The position numbers were made by a program, and so were the translations under genes. From CAZEPJ01 sp964514105 (GTDB taxonomy: Bacteria; Desulfobacterota; Desulfocorpusculales; Desulfocorpusculum): a stretch of DNA of 25,377 bases. This document shows positions 15,019-22,986 of the stretch, in pieces. The notes beneath the pieces were generated by a model. That model was not told the origin of the DNA. It did not search any database and saw only the letters and a list, made by a program, of their open reading frames with translations. Location: assembly GCA_964514105.1 (NCBI GenBank), contig CAZEPJ010000063.1, forward strand, positions 1-25,377, read 5' to 3'. The first letter of the stretch is position 1. The number at the start of each line of letters is the position of its first letter.

Positions 15019-16581
15019 TCAGCCATTCACACCGTCCTCGCAGTCCAGAAAAAAGGGGGCGTGACTGGAGGTGAAAGCCGGTGGATCCCTGCGGAGGATC
15101 GGGGCCACGGCAGGGTGGCGGCGCAATTCCCTCTGCAGAAACCCGCGGGCCTGCCTCCGATCCATGCCCGCGGGGCACCGAAAGTCGGTATAGAGGCTCA
15201 GATCCTCCTCGGGAGAAAACGGGACCCTCCTCAGCCCCTCCACCGGGGCTTCGCCGTGGGGCAAGTTCATGACGGCGCAGTTGAGGAAGTCGATCCATGG
15301 GGCGTGAACGGACAGGAAGTCGAGGGTGCGCCGTGCGTCCTCGACGGTCTCCCCCGGCATCCCGAACATGGCATACACATAGGTGCCGATGCCCTCTTCG
15401 TGCAGGATCCGCAGGATGCGAGAGGCCACATCCAGGCGAATCCCCTTGTTCATTGCGTCCAGAACCCTCTGGGACCCGCTCTCCAATCCCAACTGGAGCA
15501 TGCGACAGCCCGCCCCGCGCAGCCGGCGCACATGCGCCGCGTCCAGTAGGGACGCCTCGAATCGCACGAAGCCGAACCACCGGGCGCCCAAGGCCTCCTG
15601 CGCCAGGGCCTTCAGCATGGACGGCGGGATGGCGTCGTCCATGAAGTGAACCCACGAGGCCCCGCTGCGACGAAGGGAATCGCGAACCAGGTCCAAGGTC
15701 TCCCGGGCCGGGGCCGGACGAAACGCCCCCCCCAGGAGGGACTCGGGACAGAACCTGCAGCGGCCCCAGTAGCAGCCCCGTGCGGTGAGAAACGGGACCA
15801 CGCGCCGGGGGGACAGGTACAGGCCCCACGGGAACCCCTCGAAGATCGGCCTGGCGAGTCCGGCTCGCGGCAGGGCGCCCGGGGCCAGGAGGCGGGCCAG
15901 GGGCTCCTCGCCGGGCCCCGGGATCCACTGGTCCACCAACGCCCGGAGGCCCGGGTTCTCGCGGATGCGAGGGGCCCACGCCGTGACCATGCTCCCCCCC
16001 ACAACCACCGGGAGACCGGGGCAGCATCGCCGCAGGAGCCCGACAATGGCCATGGTCGGCAGGACCTGGCTCAGGTAGTTCATGGACAGCCCCACCCATC
16101 TCGGGCTGTCTCGTCGGATCCGATCGAGGATCACTCTCGCCATGTGCTCCTCCGGGCCGCGGGGCTCCGGGGCGGCGGCCGCCGCCACCAGGTCCCGACT
16201 CCGCAGGGGCGACAGGCGGGGATGGTGGCAGTCCGTCAGCGTGATGCGGAGGCCATCTTCCCGGTCCGTGCGCAGCCAAAGGAGGCGCCCGAGGTGGCTG
16301 ATGGCCGAGCGGTACCTTGCGGGGTCGTGGGTCGCCCGGGGCGATCTCAGCAGCGCGAGGGACGCGGCCCGGTGCCGGAGGGCCCTCCTGGAGAAGGCGT
16401 CTCCCTCGGGGAGGTCCTCGGGACCGGGTCCGAGCAGGATGTCGAACAACTCCACGTTCAGGTCGAGGGTCTCCACGCGAACGCCGGCGCGGGCCAGGTG
16501 GCCGGCCAGGATGGCCGTTGCCAGGGGAGGTTCAGACGGCCGGACCACGGGGGGATGGATGAGCAGCAGATCGATGGACAT
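15019..16581 (-). CDS. Radical SAM protein with N-terminal B12-binding-like domain
   Basis: A 520-residue enzyme. The start ATG 16581 opens M-S-I-D-L-L-L-I-H-P-P, the usual first strand of a cobalamin-binding-like Rossmann domain. This domain extends to about residue 230, including P-V-V-V-G-G-S near 191. The radical SAM domain follows, with the cluster ligands C270, C275 and C278 in the C-Y-W-G-R-C-R-F-C motif. The first spacing is four residues rather than the classical three, a known minor variant. Later signatures are G-L-E-S-G-S near 385, followed by M-N-K-G, and M-F-G-M-P-G-E-T near 425. Members carry out radical methylation or other C-H chemistry, often in cofactor, antibiotic or peptide modification. 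No substrate gene is adjacent, so the reaction is unknown. The ribosome site is weak. Confidence 0.88.
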   Translation of the reverse strand: MSIDLLLIHPPVVRPSEPPLATAILAGHLARAGVRVETLDLNVELFDILLGPGPEDLPEGDAFSRRALRHRAASLALLRSPRATHDPARYRSAISHLGRLLWLRTDREDGLRITLTDCHHPRLSPLRSRDLVAAAAAPEPRGPEEHMARVILDRIRRDSPRWVGLSMNYLSQVLPTMAIVGLLRRCCPGLPVVVGGSMVTAWAPRIRENPGLRALVDQWIPGPGEEPLARLLAPGALPRAGLARPIFEGFPWGLYLSPRRVVPFLTARGCYWGRCRFCPESLLGGAFRPAPARETLDLVRDSLRRSGASWVHFMDDAIPPSMLKALAQEALGARWFGFVRFEASLLDAAHVRRLRGAGCRMLQLGLESGSQRVLDAMNKGIRLDVASRILRILHEEGIGTYVYAMFGMPGETVEDARRTLDFLSVHAPWIDFLNCAVMNLPHGEAPVEGLRRVPFSPEEDLSLYTDFRCPAGMDRRQARGFLQRELRRHPAVAPILRRDPPAFTSSHAPFFLDCEDGVNG

Positions 16582-16718
16582 GGCGCAACCGGCGGCCTCG
16601 GCGGTCGGGCGTCACCGGCCTCCACCGGGCCCTTTGATGGACCTCCTGCCGTTCTCGCAGCGGTCCGCCTCCCGCCCCGGGCCACCTCCCCGTCCCCATG
16701 GGCGCCGGGGCCCGGGCC

Positions 16719-17144
16719 TCACGAATCCTTGACCTCGGTCTCCGGCTTGACCATTCGCACGCGTTCGATGAAGGATCGAAGCCTGGCCCCGTGAGATTCG
16801 CTGATCTGCAGGAAATGAATCCCCATCAGGTAGTACTGCCGCTGGTTGACCTTCACGGCCTTGGCCCGCACGGCAAAGCCCAGCGCGGTCAGGGGGGTCT
16901 CCTCGGTGGGCAGTTGGATCTGCATCATGATCTGGTTTCTCACCGTGGGTACGGAGTCGTAGATGAAATGGATCCCGTCCAGCCGCAGGCTGGGGGTAAT
17001 CAGCGACAGGCCGCCCAGTCCGATATCCCAGAGCTTGGTCTGGAAGAACCGGGTGAAGCGGCGCCTGTCCTCGCCGCTTATGAGGCTGAATCGGATGGGG
17101 AGAGGAATCCGGTAGCGCTTGTACCTACGGGTGTCGTAGCGCAA
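16719..17144 (-). CDS. PilZ domain protein
   Basis: A 141-residue single-domain protein, the usual size for a stand-alone PilZ cyclic-di-GMP receptor. The likely start is TTG 17144 behind GGGGGGAGGG (short spacing); no ATG or GTG gives a complete domain. The N-terminal arginine motif is R6-R-Y-K-R10. The second motif reads D40-I-G-L-G-G45, with Gly in place of the Ser of D-x-S-x-x-G, so affinity for cyclic-di-GMP may be altered. The beta-barrel continues to Y-L-M-G-I-H-F near residue 108, followed by a C-terminal helix. A strong promoter lies at 17176-17204. Its target is unknown. Confidence 0.87.
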   Translation of the reverse strand: MRYDTRRYKRYRIPLPIRFSLISGEDRRRFTRFFQTKLWDIGLGGLSLITPSLRLDGIHFIYDSVPTVRNQIMMQIQLPTEETPLTALGFAVRAKAVKVNQRQYYLMGIHFLQISESHGARLRSFIERVRMVKPETEVKDS

Positions 17145-17175
17145 GACCCTCCCCCCGGGAAATCCGTTGGGGCGT

Positions 17176-17204
17176 ATTCTATCGTCCTAGGGGCGCCTTG
17201 GCAA
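17176..17204 (-). promoter_or_regulatory. Sigma70-like promoter for the PilZ gene
   Basis: On the minus strand TTGCCA (17199-17204, 5 of 6) and TAGAAT (17176-17181, 5 of 6) are 17 bases apart. The -35 box lies inside the last codons of the upstream M48 peptidase gene. Transcription would start near 17169, 25 bases before the TTG start. Confidence 0.65.
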
Positions 17205-19049
17205 TGCCCCCTCGAAGCGCTTGACCTGGGACCGGTAGTGATCCAAAGGGGGCGTGGCCAGGCCCAGGGCCTTGATTCCCGTCTCCAAGGCCTCGGCGGT
17301 CTGTCCGTTGATGAAGAGCGCCTCGGCCAGGGTGTCCAGGATGTGGGGGGATGCGGGTCGAAGGGCGGCGGCCTTGCGGGCCAGTTCCAGGGCCTCCCGG
17401 GGCTTGCGGAAGGCGCCATCGGCCGTGGCGTACAGCCACGCCAAGTTGTTGAGGGCCTCGGGATGGTCGGGGCTCAGGCGCAGGGCCTGGTGAAGGGCCC
17501 TCTCGGCCGTGGGAAAGGCCTTCTGCTCCAAGGCGATGCTCCCCAGGGCCAGCCACAGAGAGGGGTTGTCGGGCTGGCTCTGGAGCCTCTGTTCGGCAAC
17601 GCGCTGGAGCATGCCCAAGGTCCAGGTCTTGCCCCAGTGTTGGGTCTTCCATCCCACCAGAAAGACACCCACCGCGGCCAAGAACAGGAGATATCCCCCC
17701 ATCATCCAGCGGACCTTGCGATGGTGCCCGGCCACCAAGCCGGGGTCCCGCCCGCACTCCCTGAGGAAGTCGATGCGCTCCTGCACCCCGAAGTGGTGCC
17801 AGTTGGGCATGAGACGGACCGTCGGGCTGAAGCCCGTGATCTTCTCCAGCGAACGCACGATGGGATCGGGGCTCCCCGTGAGGGCGAGGGCGTGCAGGTC
17901 CGACTGCCGTTCGAAGTTCCTGGAAAAGAACCCGAATCCATACCGGAGGTAGACGATGGCGAGCACAACGGCGGGCACTGTGATGAGCAAAGAGATGGTC
18001 GCGGCGGCGGCATCCGGTCGCCCCAGCAGGGAACCCGCATCCATGCCTCGGGCCTCCAGAGCCAGGGATCCCATGGTCAGGACCCAGGAGGTCCCCTCCA
18101 GCGAGAGGTCGAACACCAGGGTCAGACCCACCATGAAGGCCAGATAGAACGGCATGTGCCCGTGGCGGGCGTGGCCCATCTCGTGGGCCATGACCGCCTC
18201 CAGTTCATCCGGCTCCAGGGCCCGGAGCAGCGAGGGGGTCACCAGGATGTACCGGGATCGGGGGAAGAATCCCAGGATTCCCGCCGTCGAAAAGGCGCCC
18301 TGAAACAGGGTCCAGAGGACCAGACCGGCATAGCGGAAACCATGACCGGCGAAGAACGCCTCCAGGCGGGCCCGGACGGGGCCCGGCGGGAAGGCAGGGC
18401 AGCGCCAGAGGCGGACCACCAGTCCGGGAAAGACCCAGGCCAGCACCACCAGGAGGGCGACGAAGGTCACCAGGCCCCACACCCAATCCTCCTCGATGCG
18501 ACGCCGGAGGCCTGGGGCGAGGAGGCCCAAGAGGTCCATGGTCAGCAAGATGCCCAACCAGGGGGCCGCGATGGGGACGTAAAGCTTGCCCTGAGAGGCC
18601 ACGTACGAACGGACGTCTCCCGCCAGTGTCCACCCATCCGTCCCCGTGGGATACGACGCGGTCCAGGCCGCTCCGAGGAGGAGCAGGAAGGGGAGTATGC
18701 CCAGGAGACTCGCCCCGAACTGCCCCCCTGCGCCCCCGAGGAGCCAGAGGCAAAAGGGCTTCCACTGGAGGAGGTAGAGGACCAGGGCATAGGCCGCCAC
18801 GGCCATGACCGCATGGCGCTGGACCAGAGCGCCGTGAAGGTACGGGAACGCCTCCCTGTCCGCGGCCCCGCGCCCCAGAGTCCTGAGCCAGCGCCTCGTG
18901 CCCACCCTGACCCCGGCGAAGAAGACCGAGATGATGAGCGCGGTTCCGCCCACGACCTCCCACCAGGGGCTCCGCATGCCCCCGGGGGCGGGACTGTACA
19001 GCTCGAACAGCAGGATCACGGCGAGAAACGTGATGAGGTTTGCATACAT
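17187..19049 (-). CDS. Membrane M48-family metallopeptidase with C-terminal TPR repeats
   Basis: A 620-residue multi-pass protein. ATG 19049 is preceded by AAGG at about eight bases. Several hydrophobic segments fill residues 5-210. The peptidase region follows: the zinc motif H289-E290-M-G-H293 sits in A-V-M-A-H-E-M-G-H, and the probable third ligand is Glu380 in N-F-E-R-Q-S-D-L-H-A-L. This matches the HtpX/Ste24 (M48) group, inner-membrane proteases acting on membrane-protein quality control. Another hydrophobic segment near 450-465 leads to about three TPR-like repeats (about 475-600; A-L-G-S-I-A-L-E-Q, A-L-N-N-L-A-W-L-Y, I-L-D-T-L-A-E-A-L) for protein contacts. M48-TPR fusions exist among soluble periplasmic BepA-type enzymes, but this one is membrane-embedded. 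The substrate is unknown. Confidence 0.9.
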   Translation of the reverse strand: MYANLITFLAVILLFELYSPAPGGMRSPWWEVVGGTALIISVFFAGVRVGTRRWLRTLGRGAADREAFPYLHGALVQRHAVMAVAAYALVLYLLQWKPFCLWLLGGAGGQFGASLLGILPFLLLLGAAWTASYPTGTDGWTLAGDVRSYVASQGKLYVPIAAPWLGILLTMDLLGLLAPGLRRRIEEDWVWGLVTFVALLVVLAWVFPGLVVRLWRCPAFPPGPVRARLEAFFAGHGFRYAGLVLWTLFQGAFSTAGILGFFPRSRYILVTPSLLRALEPDELEAVMAHEMGHARHGHMPFYLAFMVGLTLVFDLSLEGTSWVLTMGSLALEARGMDAGSLLGRPDAAAATISLLITVPAVVLAIVYLRYGFGFFSRNFERQSDLHALALTGSPDPIVRSLEKITGFSPTVRLMPNWHHFGVQERIDFLRECGRDPGLVAGHHRKVRWMMGGYLLFLAAVGVFLVGWKTQHWGKTWTLGMLQRVAEQRLQSQPDNPSLWLALGSIALEQKAFPTAERALHQALRLSPDHPEALNNLAWLYATADGAFRKPREALELARKAAALRPASPHILDTLAEALFINGQTAEALETGIKALGLATPPLDHYRSQVKRFEGALPRRP

Positions 19050-19214
19050 GGATCGGCCTTGTCCGGTCTTTGGAAAGGCGAGGGCAAGCCGGCGTGCTCC
19101 ACCCAGGGGAGCCCGCGGCTCGGATTTCGCGGGGAGGCCTCTTGGCTTCCGGGGCGTTTCCTTCCCGGGGGGCAGCCCCAGGCCGCCCGTCCAGCCCCGG
19201 ACTCCGCCCTGCGG

Positions 19215-20141
19215 TCAGCGGCCCTGCCACCGCCCCTCGATCTCCTGGAGAACCCCCAGGTACCGGTCTTCGAACAGGAGACCCTGGCCGTTGATGAGGG
19301 CTCGGCACGTCTGAATATGAGGGCGGGGGTCCACCCCGTGGTGATTGATCCCCCTGCGCATGGCCTCATCCAGGATGACCAGGGCGTAGTAGTGCCCCAG
19401 GGCCGCCATCCGCGGGGTGCGGCGCCGCAGGTATCCCTGGCCGCCCATGGAATTCAGGAGAAAGGCCGCGTACTCGTACAGGGTGGGAAGGCTGATGTCC
19501 GCCTCCCCATCCGGGCATCCCGCCTGGGCCATGAGCCACCGATAGGTGATCAGGGCGACCGGCTCCGCCAGGGCCTGCTCACGCCTCAGCACCTCCCGCA
19601 GGCGCTCCGTGCGCTGGGCGCCCAGCGCTCGAAACACGTGGAAGACATTGGCCAGGAGGGATTCCAGTTTGAGGAGCTCTCCGCTGACCCCAGGCGGCTT
19701 GTTCATCAGGTCCCGGAACGCCCGGGTCAAAAAGCCGTGTGTCCCGCCCTCCAACCGCCACGCCTGGATGTACGGGCGGGCATCCAGCTCCAGGCACAGG
19801 GCGCGGAACTCCCCGCTGGCGGCCCTGCAGTCCCCGGGCAGCGACAACCCCTCCGGCCATCGGGGGAGGGCCCCGGTGGCCTCGGCCCACTGCCTCTCCT
19901 GCTCCGTCGGCGCTGTCGGCTTGGGCGGCGGCAAGGTCTCGGGACGTCTCTCCGGCTCGGTGCCCACAAGGGGCTCCTTTTGCTCGCAGCCGGCGCGTGC
20001 CTTCTCAAGGAGAGGTCCGCAGAGCGTGGGCAGGAGGGAGTCCTGCCGAAGATACACGTACAGGCCCGCAATCCCCAGGATCAGGATCAACAGCAGGAAG
20101 GCCATCCAGCCTCCCCTCCCTCCGCTCGCCTTCTGCCCCAT
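19215..20141 (-). CDS. Single-pass membrane protein of unknown function
   Basis: A 308-residue protein I do not recognise. ATG 20141 follows AGAGGGG at good spacing. One hydrophobic segment near residues 12-31 is an uncleaved anchor, followed by a Pro/Glu-rich linker (about 55-85). The remainder is a soluble, mostly helical domain that contains five cysteines: two lie near the membrane (C41, C52) and the others at about 104, 115 and 208. The anchor suggests a periplasmic domain, where paired cysteines could form disulfides. The next gene downstream is the M48-TPR peptidase (165 bases), so a shared envelope role is possible but unproven. No catalytic motif was found. Confidence 0.7.
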   Translation of the reverse strand: MGQKASGGRGGWMAFLLLILILGIAGLYVYLRQDSLLPTLCGPLLEKARAGCEQKEPLVGTEPERRPETLPPPKPTAPTEQERQWAEATGALPRWPEGLSLPGDCRAASGEFRALCLELDARPYIQAWRLEGGTHGFLTRAFRDLMNKPPGVSGELLKLESLLANVFHVFRALGAQRTERLREVLRREQALAEPVALITYRWLMAQAGCPDGEADISLPTLYEYAAFLLNSMGGQGYLRRRTPRMAALGHYYALVILDEAMRRGINHHGVDPRPHIQTCRALINGQGLLFEDRYLGVLQEIEGRWQGR

Positions 20142-20216
20142 GAATCCCCTCTGCCTCCCCGGCCCCGCCGAGAGTCCCCCGAGACCGCCGTCCGTCCTCT
20201 CGCCCCTGCTTCCGGC

Positions 20217-21092
20217 TCAAGCAGTCTGCCTGAGCCGCTCCCCGAGCTCCCTCTTGAGCACCTTGCCGGCCGCGCTCACCGGGATCTGGTCTACGACGAT
20301 GATCTCCCGGATCTTCTTGTAATGGGCCACCTGGGAGTCGGCCCGTTCCATCACCTCCTCCAGGGAGCACTCCATTTCGCTTCGCAGCTGGACGAACGCC
20401 GCAGGGGCCTCCCCCGCGTTGATGTCGGGCTTGCCCACGACGGCGCACTGCTCCACAGCGGGATGCTGGAAGAGGATCTCCTCGAGTTTACGGGGACAGA
20501 CGTTGTACCCCTTGTAGATGATCATATCCTTTTTTCGATCCGTGATGTAGAGGTACCCATCGTCGTCCATCCTGCCGATGTCCCCGGTGAAGAGCCATCC
20601 CTCCCTCAAGACCTTGGCCGTCTCCTCGGGTTTGTTCCAATAGCCCGCGAGGAGTTGGGGCCCACGGATGGCGACCTCTCCCTCCTGATTCGGCGGGAGA
20701 GGTTCGCCCGTGGCCACCTGCGTGATCATGACCTCGGTGTCGCATATGGGCAGCCCCACGCTCCCGGGCCGAATGGCGTCCCGGGCCGGGGGATTGGCCG
20801 TGGCGCACATGGTGCACTCGGACAGGCCGCATAGCTCGCACACGGATCCCGAGAAGGCCTCCAGCATGCGCTCCAGCACCCGGAGGGCCAGGGGGGGCGC
20901 ACCCGAGGCGGCCAGCCTGATCCCGGACAGGTCGCGCAGTTCGCTGTAGGTGAGCTCCAGCCCCCCGAAGATGATGGCGATCCGGTGGGGGGCCCTCCTG
21001 CAGGTCTGCTCCAGTATGGCCCATACCGGCATTTCCGGGTCGGAGAGGTTTGGGGGCCATCCCCGGGGTCATGCAGCGTAGTTCTTCTCCAT
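20217..21092 (-). pseudogene. Broken acyl-CoA synthetase (AMP-dependent ligase)
   Basis: Remains of an ANL-superfamily ligase that would activate a fatty or aromatic acid through acyl-AMP. The original start is probably ATG 21092 (M-E-K-N-Y-A-A). Codon 8 is TGA (21069-21071), where relatives commonly have Trp; translation in the same frame continues P-R-G-W-P-P-N and rejoins an open frame from ATG 21032. About 36 residues later (near 20925) the N-terminal L-T-Y-S-E-L-R-D-L runs directly into G-I-R-L-A-A-S-G-A-P-P-L. In intact enzymes these lie some 230 residues apart, so the P-loop (T-S-G-T-T-G-x-P-K-G) is lost. The C-terminal motifs survive: T-G-D-I-G, D-R-K-K-D-M-I-I-Y-K-G, and S-A-A-G-K with the catalytic Lys. 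The remaining 271-residue product cannot bind ATP normally. Confidence 0.85.
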
Positions 21093-21155
21093 CGCGAGCT
21101 ACTCGGCGGGCGGACGGGCAGGGCAAGGGGCGCGCGACGGCCCACCTCCCCGATG

Positions 21156-21686
21156 TCACCGGCCCGTCCGCCAGATCAGATCCCAGATGAACCCGACAAC
21201 GCCCTCCAGGGCCGAAGGGCGCCCCCCGGCCCCGTCCGGGGACAGGCCGCGGCGGGCGCCGTCGCGCCGCTCCTGGGCCTCGAACTTCCTGCGCAGGGAC
21301 TCGGCCTCCGCCCGCGCCAGAAGGACTTTCTCCGCAGGGGTCTCCCGGTTGACATAGGCGCGGATCTTGGCCAGTTCCCCCCGGTCGAGCCAGATCCCTC
21401 CGCATCGGGCGCAACGGTCGATGACCACGCCGCTGGCATAGGCGTACTGTCCCTTCCTCATGGCAGTCCGGCAGACCGGGCAGTCCAGGGAGGATTCCTC
21501 CCAGAGGGCGGGCTGGAGCCTTTCCGGCCCGGTGGGGTCCATGCCCGGGGGGGGTGGCCGCCGCACGGCCTCTCGAAAGGGTTCGGGCTCCAAGAAAAGT
21601 CCGCCGCACTGGAGGCAGACCCGGATGCTCCAGGACTCCAGGTGATGGTCCACCAGGGCCTGCTCGGGACATCGGGGGCAGCGCAT
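21156..21686 (-). CDS. Tandem zf-TFIIB zinc-ribbon protein
   Basis: A 176-residue probable cytoplasmic protein. ATG 21686 is preferred over an upstream in-frame ATG at 21800 because GGGGAGGA lies just before it and the chain then opens directly with the first zinc knuckle. Two zf-TFIIB modules are visible: C3-P-R-C6 with C24-L-Q-C27-G-G, and C69-P-V-C72 with C92-A-R-C95-G-G-I-W-L-D-R-G-E-L, the second being the textbook family motif. A charged helix (about 118-145) and a hydrophobic C-terminal end with several Trp residues follow. Members are widespread and of unknown function. Nearby genes give no clear clue. Confidence 0.85.
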   Translation of the reverse strand: MRCPRCPEQALVDHHLESWSIRVCLQCGGLFLEPEPFREAVRRPPPPGMDPTGPERLQPALWEESSLDCPVCRTAMRKGQYAYASGVVIDRCARCGGIWLDRGELAKIRAYVNRETPAEKVLLARAEAESLRRKFEAQERRDGARRGLSPDGAGGRPSALEGVVGFIWDLIWRTGR

Positions 21687-21796
21687 CGCTTTTCCTCCCC
21701 GGGCCGCCGGTGCACCGCCGGGGCCCTGGCAGGGGGCCAGTTTCCCGCAATCCATCCCCTTCGTGGGGGCCGAACAGAGCGAATGGTGACAGATTT

Positions 21797-21867
21797 CCAT
21801 TGAGGAGGCAAGGCAATTGCACTAAGGTAGGAGACAGCCCGGCAACCCCGGGTGCTTGGGGCAATGG
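21797..21867 (+). promoter_or_regulatory. Possible S-box-like (SAM riboswitch clan) leader
   Basis: This lies ahead of the MetE-core gene. A six-base-pair closing stem is possible between CCATTG (21797-21802) and CAATGG (21862-21867). Inside, AGCCCGGCAACC (21836-21847) is followed three bases later by GGTGC (21851-21855). GGCAACC...GGTGC is the conserved P3 core of SAM-I/SAM-IV riboswitches. TGGGT (21865-21869) could alternatively pair with ACCCA (21903-21907), close to the ribosome site, giving a switch. The usual P2 kink-turn and pseudoknot are not recognisable, so this is either a divergent member or a chance match. A weak promoter (TTGAGG 21800, TAAGGT 21823) is the competing explanation. 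Confidence 0.3.
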
Positions 21868-21927
21868 GTTTGGTGGATCATCGCAGGTTCGGCAGTCCCG
21901 GGACCCACATGGAGGAACGACGGGACC

Positions 21928-22986
21928 ATGGACACAGACGCCTTTCCCGGCGGGAGGCCGCTTTTCATCGGGAGCCTCCCTTTTGGAGATCATCGGCGGG
22001 CCCTGGAGGAGGTCCTGGCCCGCACGCCGGAGACCCCGCACTGGGTCCAGCTGCCCTGCCGTCCGGAGGAGGGCTTCCTGGTGCAGTTCTGCGAAGGCGC
22101 CCCGGGACTGCGGGTTGAGCCGCACCCGCGCTTCGAGACCCTGTCTGCCGGGTTCGAGGCGGAGCTGCTGAGCTTCTACGAGGAGTTTCTCGCCGTGAGC
22201 GAGGAGCGGCGGCCCCTGGCCGAAAGCCGCTTCGCCGTGAGCCGCCGGGCGGCCCCGGGCCTGTTTCTCCTGACGGAGTCGCTGGGCGGGCGCACGCCCC
22301 TGGTGGTCAAAGGACAGCTGAGCGGGCCGCTGACGGTGCTCCTGGGCATCAAGGACGCCTCGGAGCGGTGCGCCTACTACGACGAAAGGCTCCGGGAGGC
22401 CGTGGTGAAGCTCCTGAGCCTCAAGGCCCGCTTTCAGACACAACTGCTCGGTGCCGGAGGAAGCCGTGCCATGGTTTTCGTGGACGAGCCGGCTCTGGGA
22501 AGCGTGGGGAGTTCGGTGTTCATCGGCGTCTCTCCCGGGGAGGCCCTCTCGGATCTGAGCGAGATCCTGAGGGGCATCGCCTCGGCGGGGGGGTGGCCCG
22601 GGGTTCACGTATGCGCCAATGCGGATTGGGGGGCCTTGCTCCTGGAGGAACTTCGGGTGCTCAGCTTTGACGCGTTTTCGTACTTCGATCGGGTGGCCCT
22701 CTTCCGGCGGGGGATCGAGGGGTTTCTTCAACGCGGCGGCATGCTGGCATGGGGGATCGTCCCCACGTCGGCCCAGATCCTGCCGTCCGTCGATCCACCG
22801 GGACTGGCCGCCCTGTGGTGGGAGCAGGCAGAAGCGCTGGGCGGAGGGAGGCCGGCCGCCGAGAAGATCCTGGAGCGCACGTTCATCACCCCGAGCTGCG
22901 GTCTGGGGACCTTGTCGCCGGACCAGGCCCTGCGGGCCATGGACCTCACGGTGGCGGTATCCGATCTGGTGCGTCAGGGGCGTTAG
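21928..22986 (+). CDS. MetE-core (cobalamin-independent methionine synthase-like) protein
   Basis: A 352-residue stand-alone UROD/MetE-like barrel. ATG 21928 follows GGAGG (21911-21915). It matches the catalytic C-terminal half of MetE and lacks the N-terminal folate-binding half. The N-terminal F-I-G-S-L-P (13-18) and V-D-E-P-A-L (185-190) are family marks. Zinc ligands appear conserved as H227-V-C229 and C324 in P-S-C-G-L-G, matching His641, Cys643 and Cys726 of E. coli MetE. The usual Glu (665 in MetE) is not obvious, Asp254 being a candidate. Core-MetE proteins take methyl groups from corrinoid proteins or unknown donors to make methionine or modify other thiols. The true substrate is unclear. 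It converges on the next gene, sharing a TTAG at the stops. Confidence 0.82.
   Translation: MDTDAFPGGRPLFIGSLPFGDHRRALEEVLARTPETPHWVQLPCRPEEGFLVQFCEGAPGLRVEPHPRFETLSAGFEAELLSFYEEFLAVSEERRPLAESRFAVSRRAAPGLFLLTESLGGRTPLVVKGQLSGPLTVLLGIKDASERCAYYDERLREAVVKLLSLKARFQTQLLGAGGSRAMVFVDEPALGSVGSSVFIGVSPGEALSDLSEILRGIASAGGWPGVHVCANADWGALLLEELRVLSFDAFSYFDRVALFRRGIEGFLQRGGMLAWGIVPTSAQILPSVDPPGLAALWWEQAEALGGGRPAAEKILERTFITPSCGLGTLSPDQALRAMDLTVAVSDLVRQGR

Noticed and set aside
16698..20834. A 1378-codon open frame on the plus strand
   Set aside because: It lies opposite five minus-strand genes with clear domains and motifs. Its translation is rich in Gln, Pro, Gly and Arg without any family match, as expected for the antisense of GC-rich codons.
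21069..21071. The TGA as a selenocysteine codon
   Set aside because: It falls in an N-terminal segment without catalytic function where relatives usually have Trp. A second lesion removes the ATP site, so nonsense decay is simpler.
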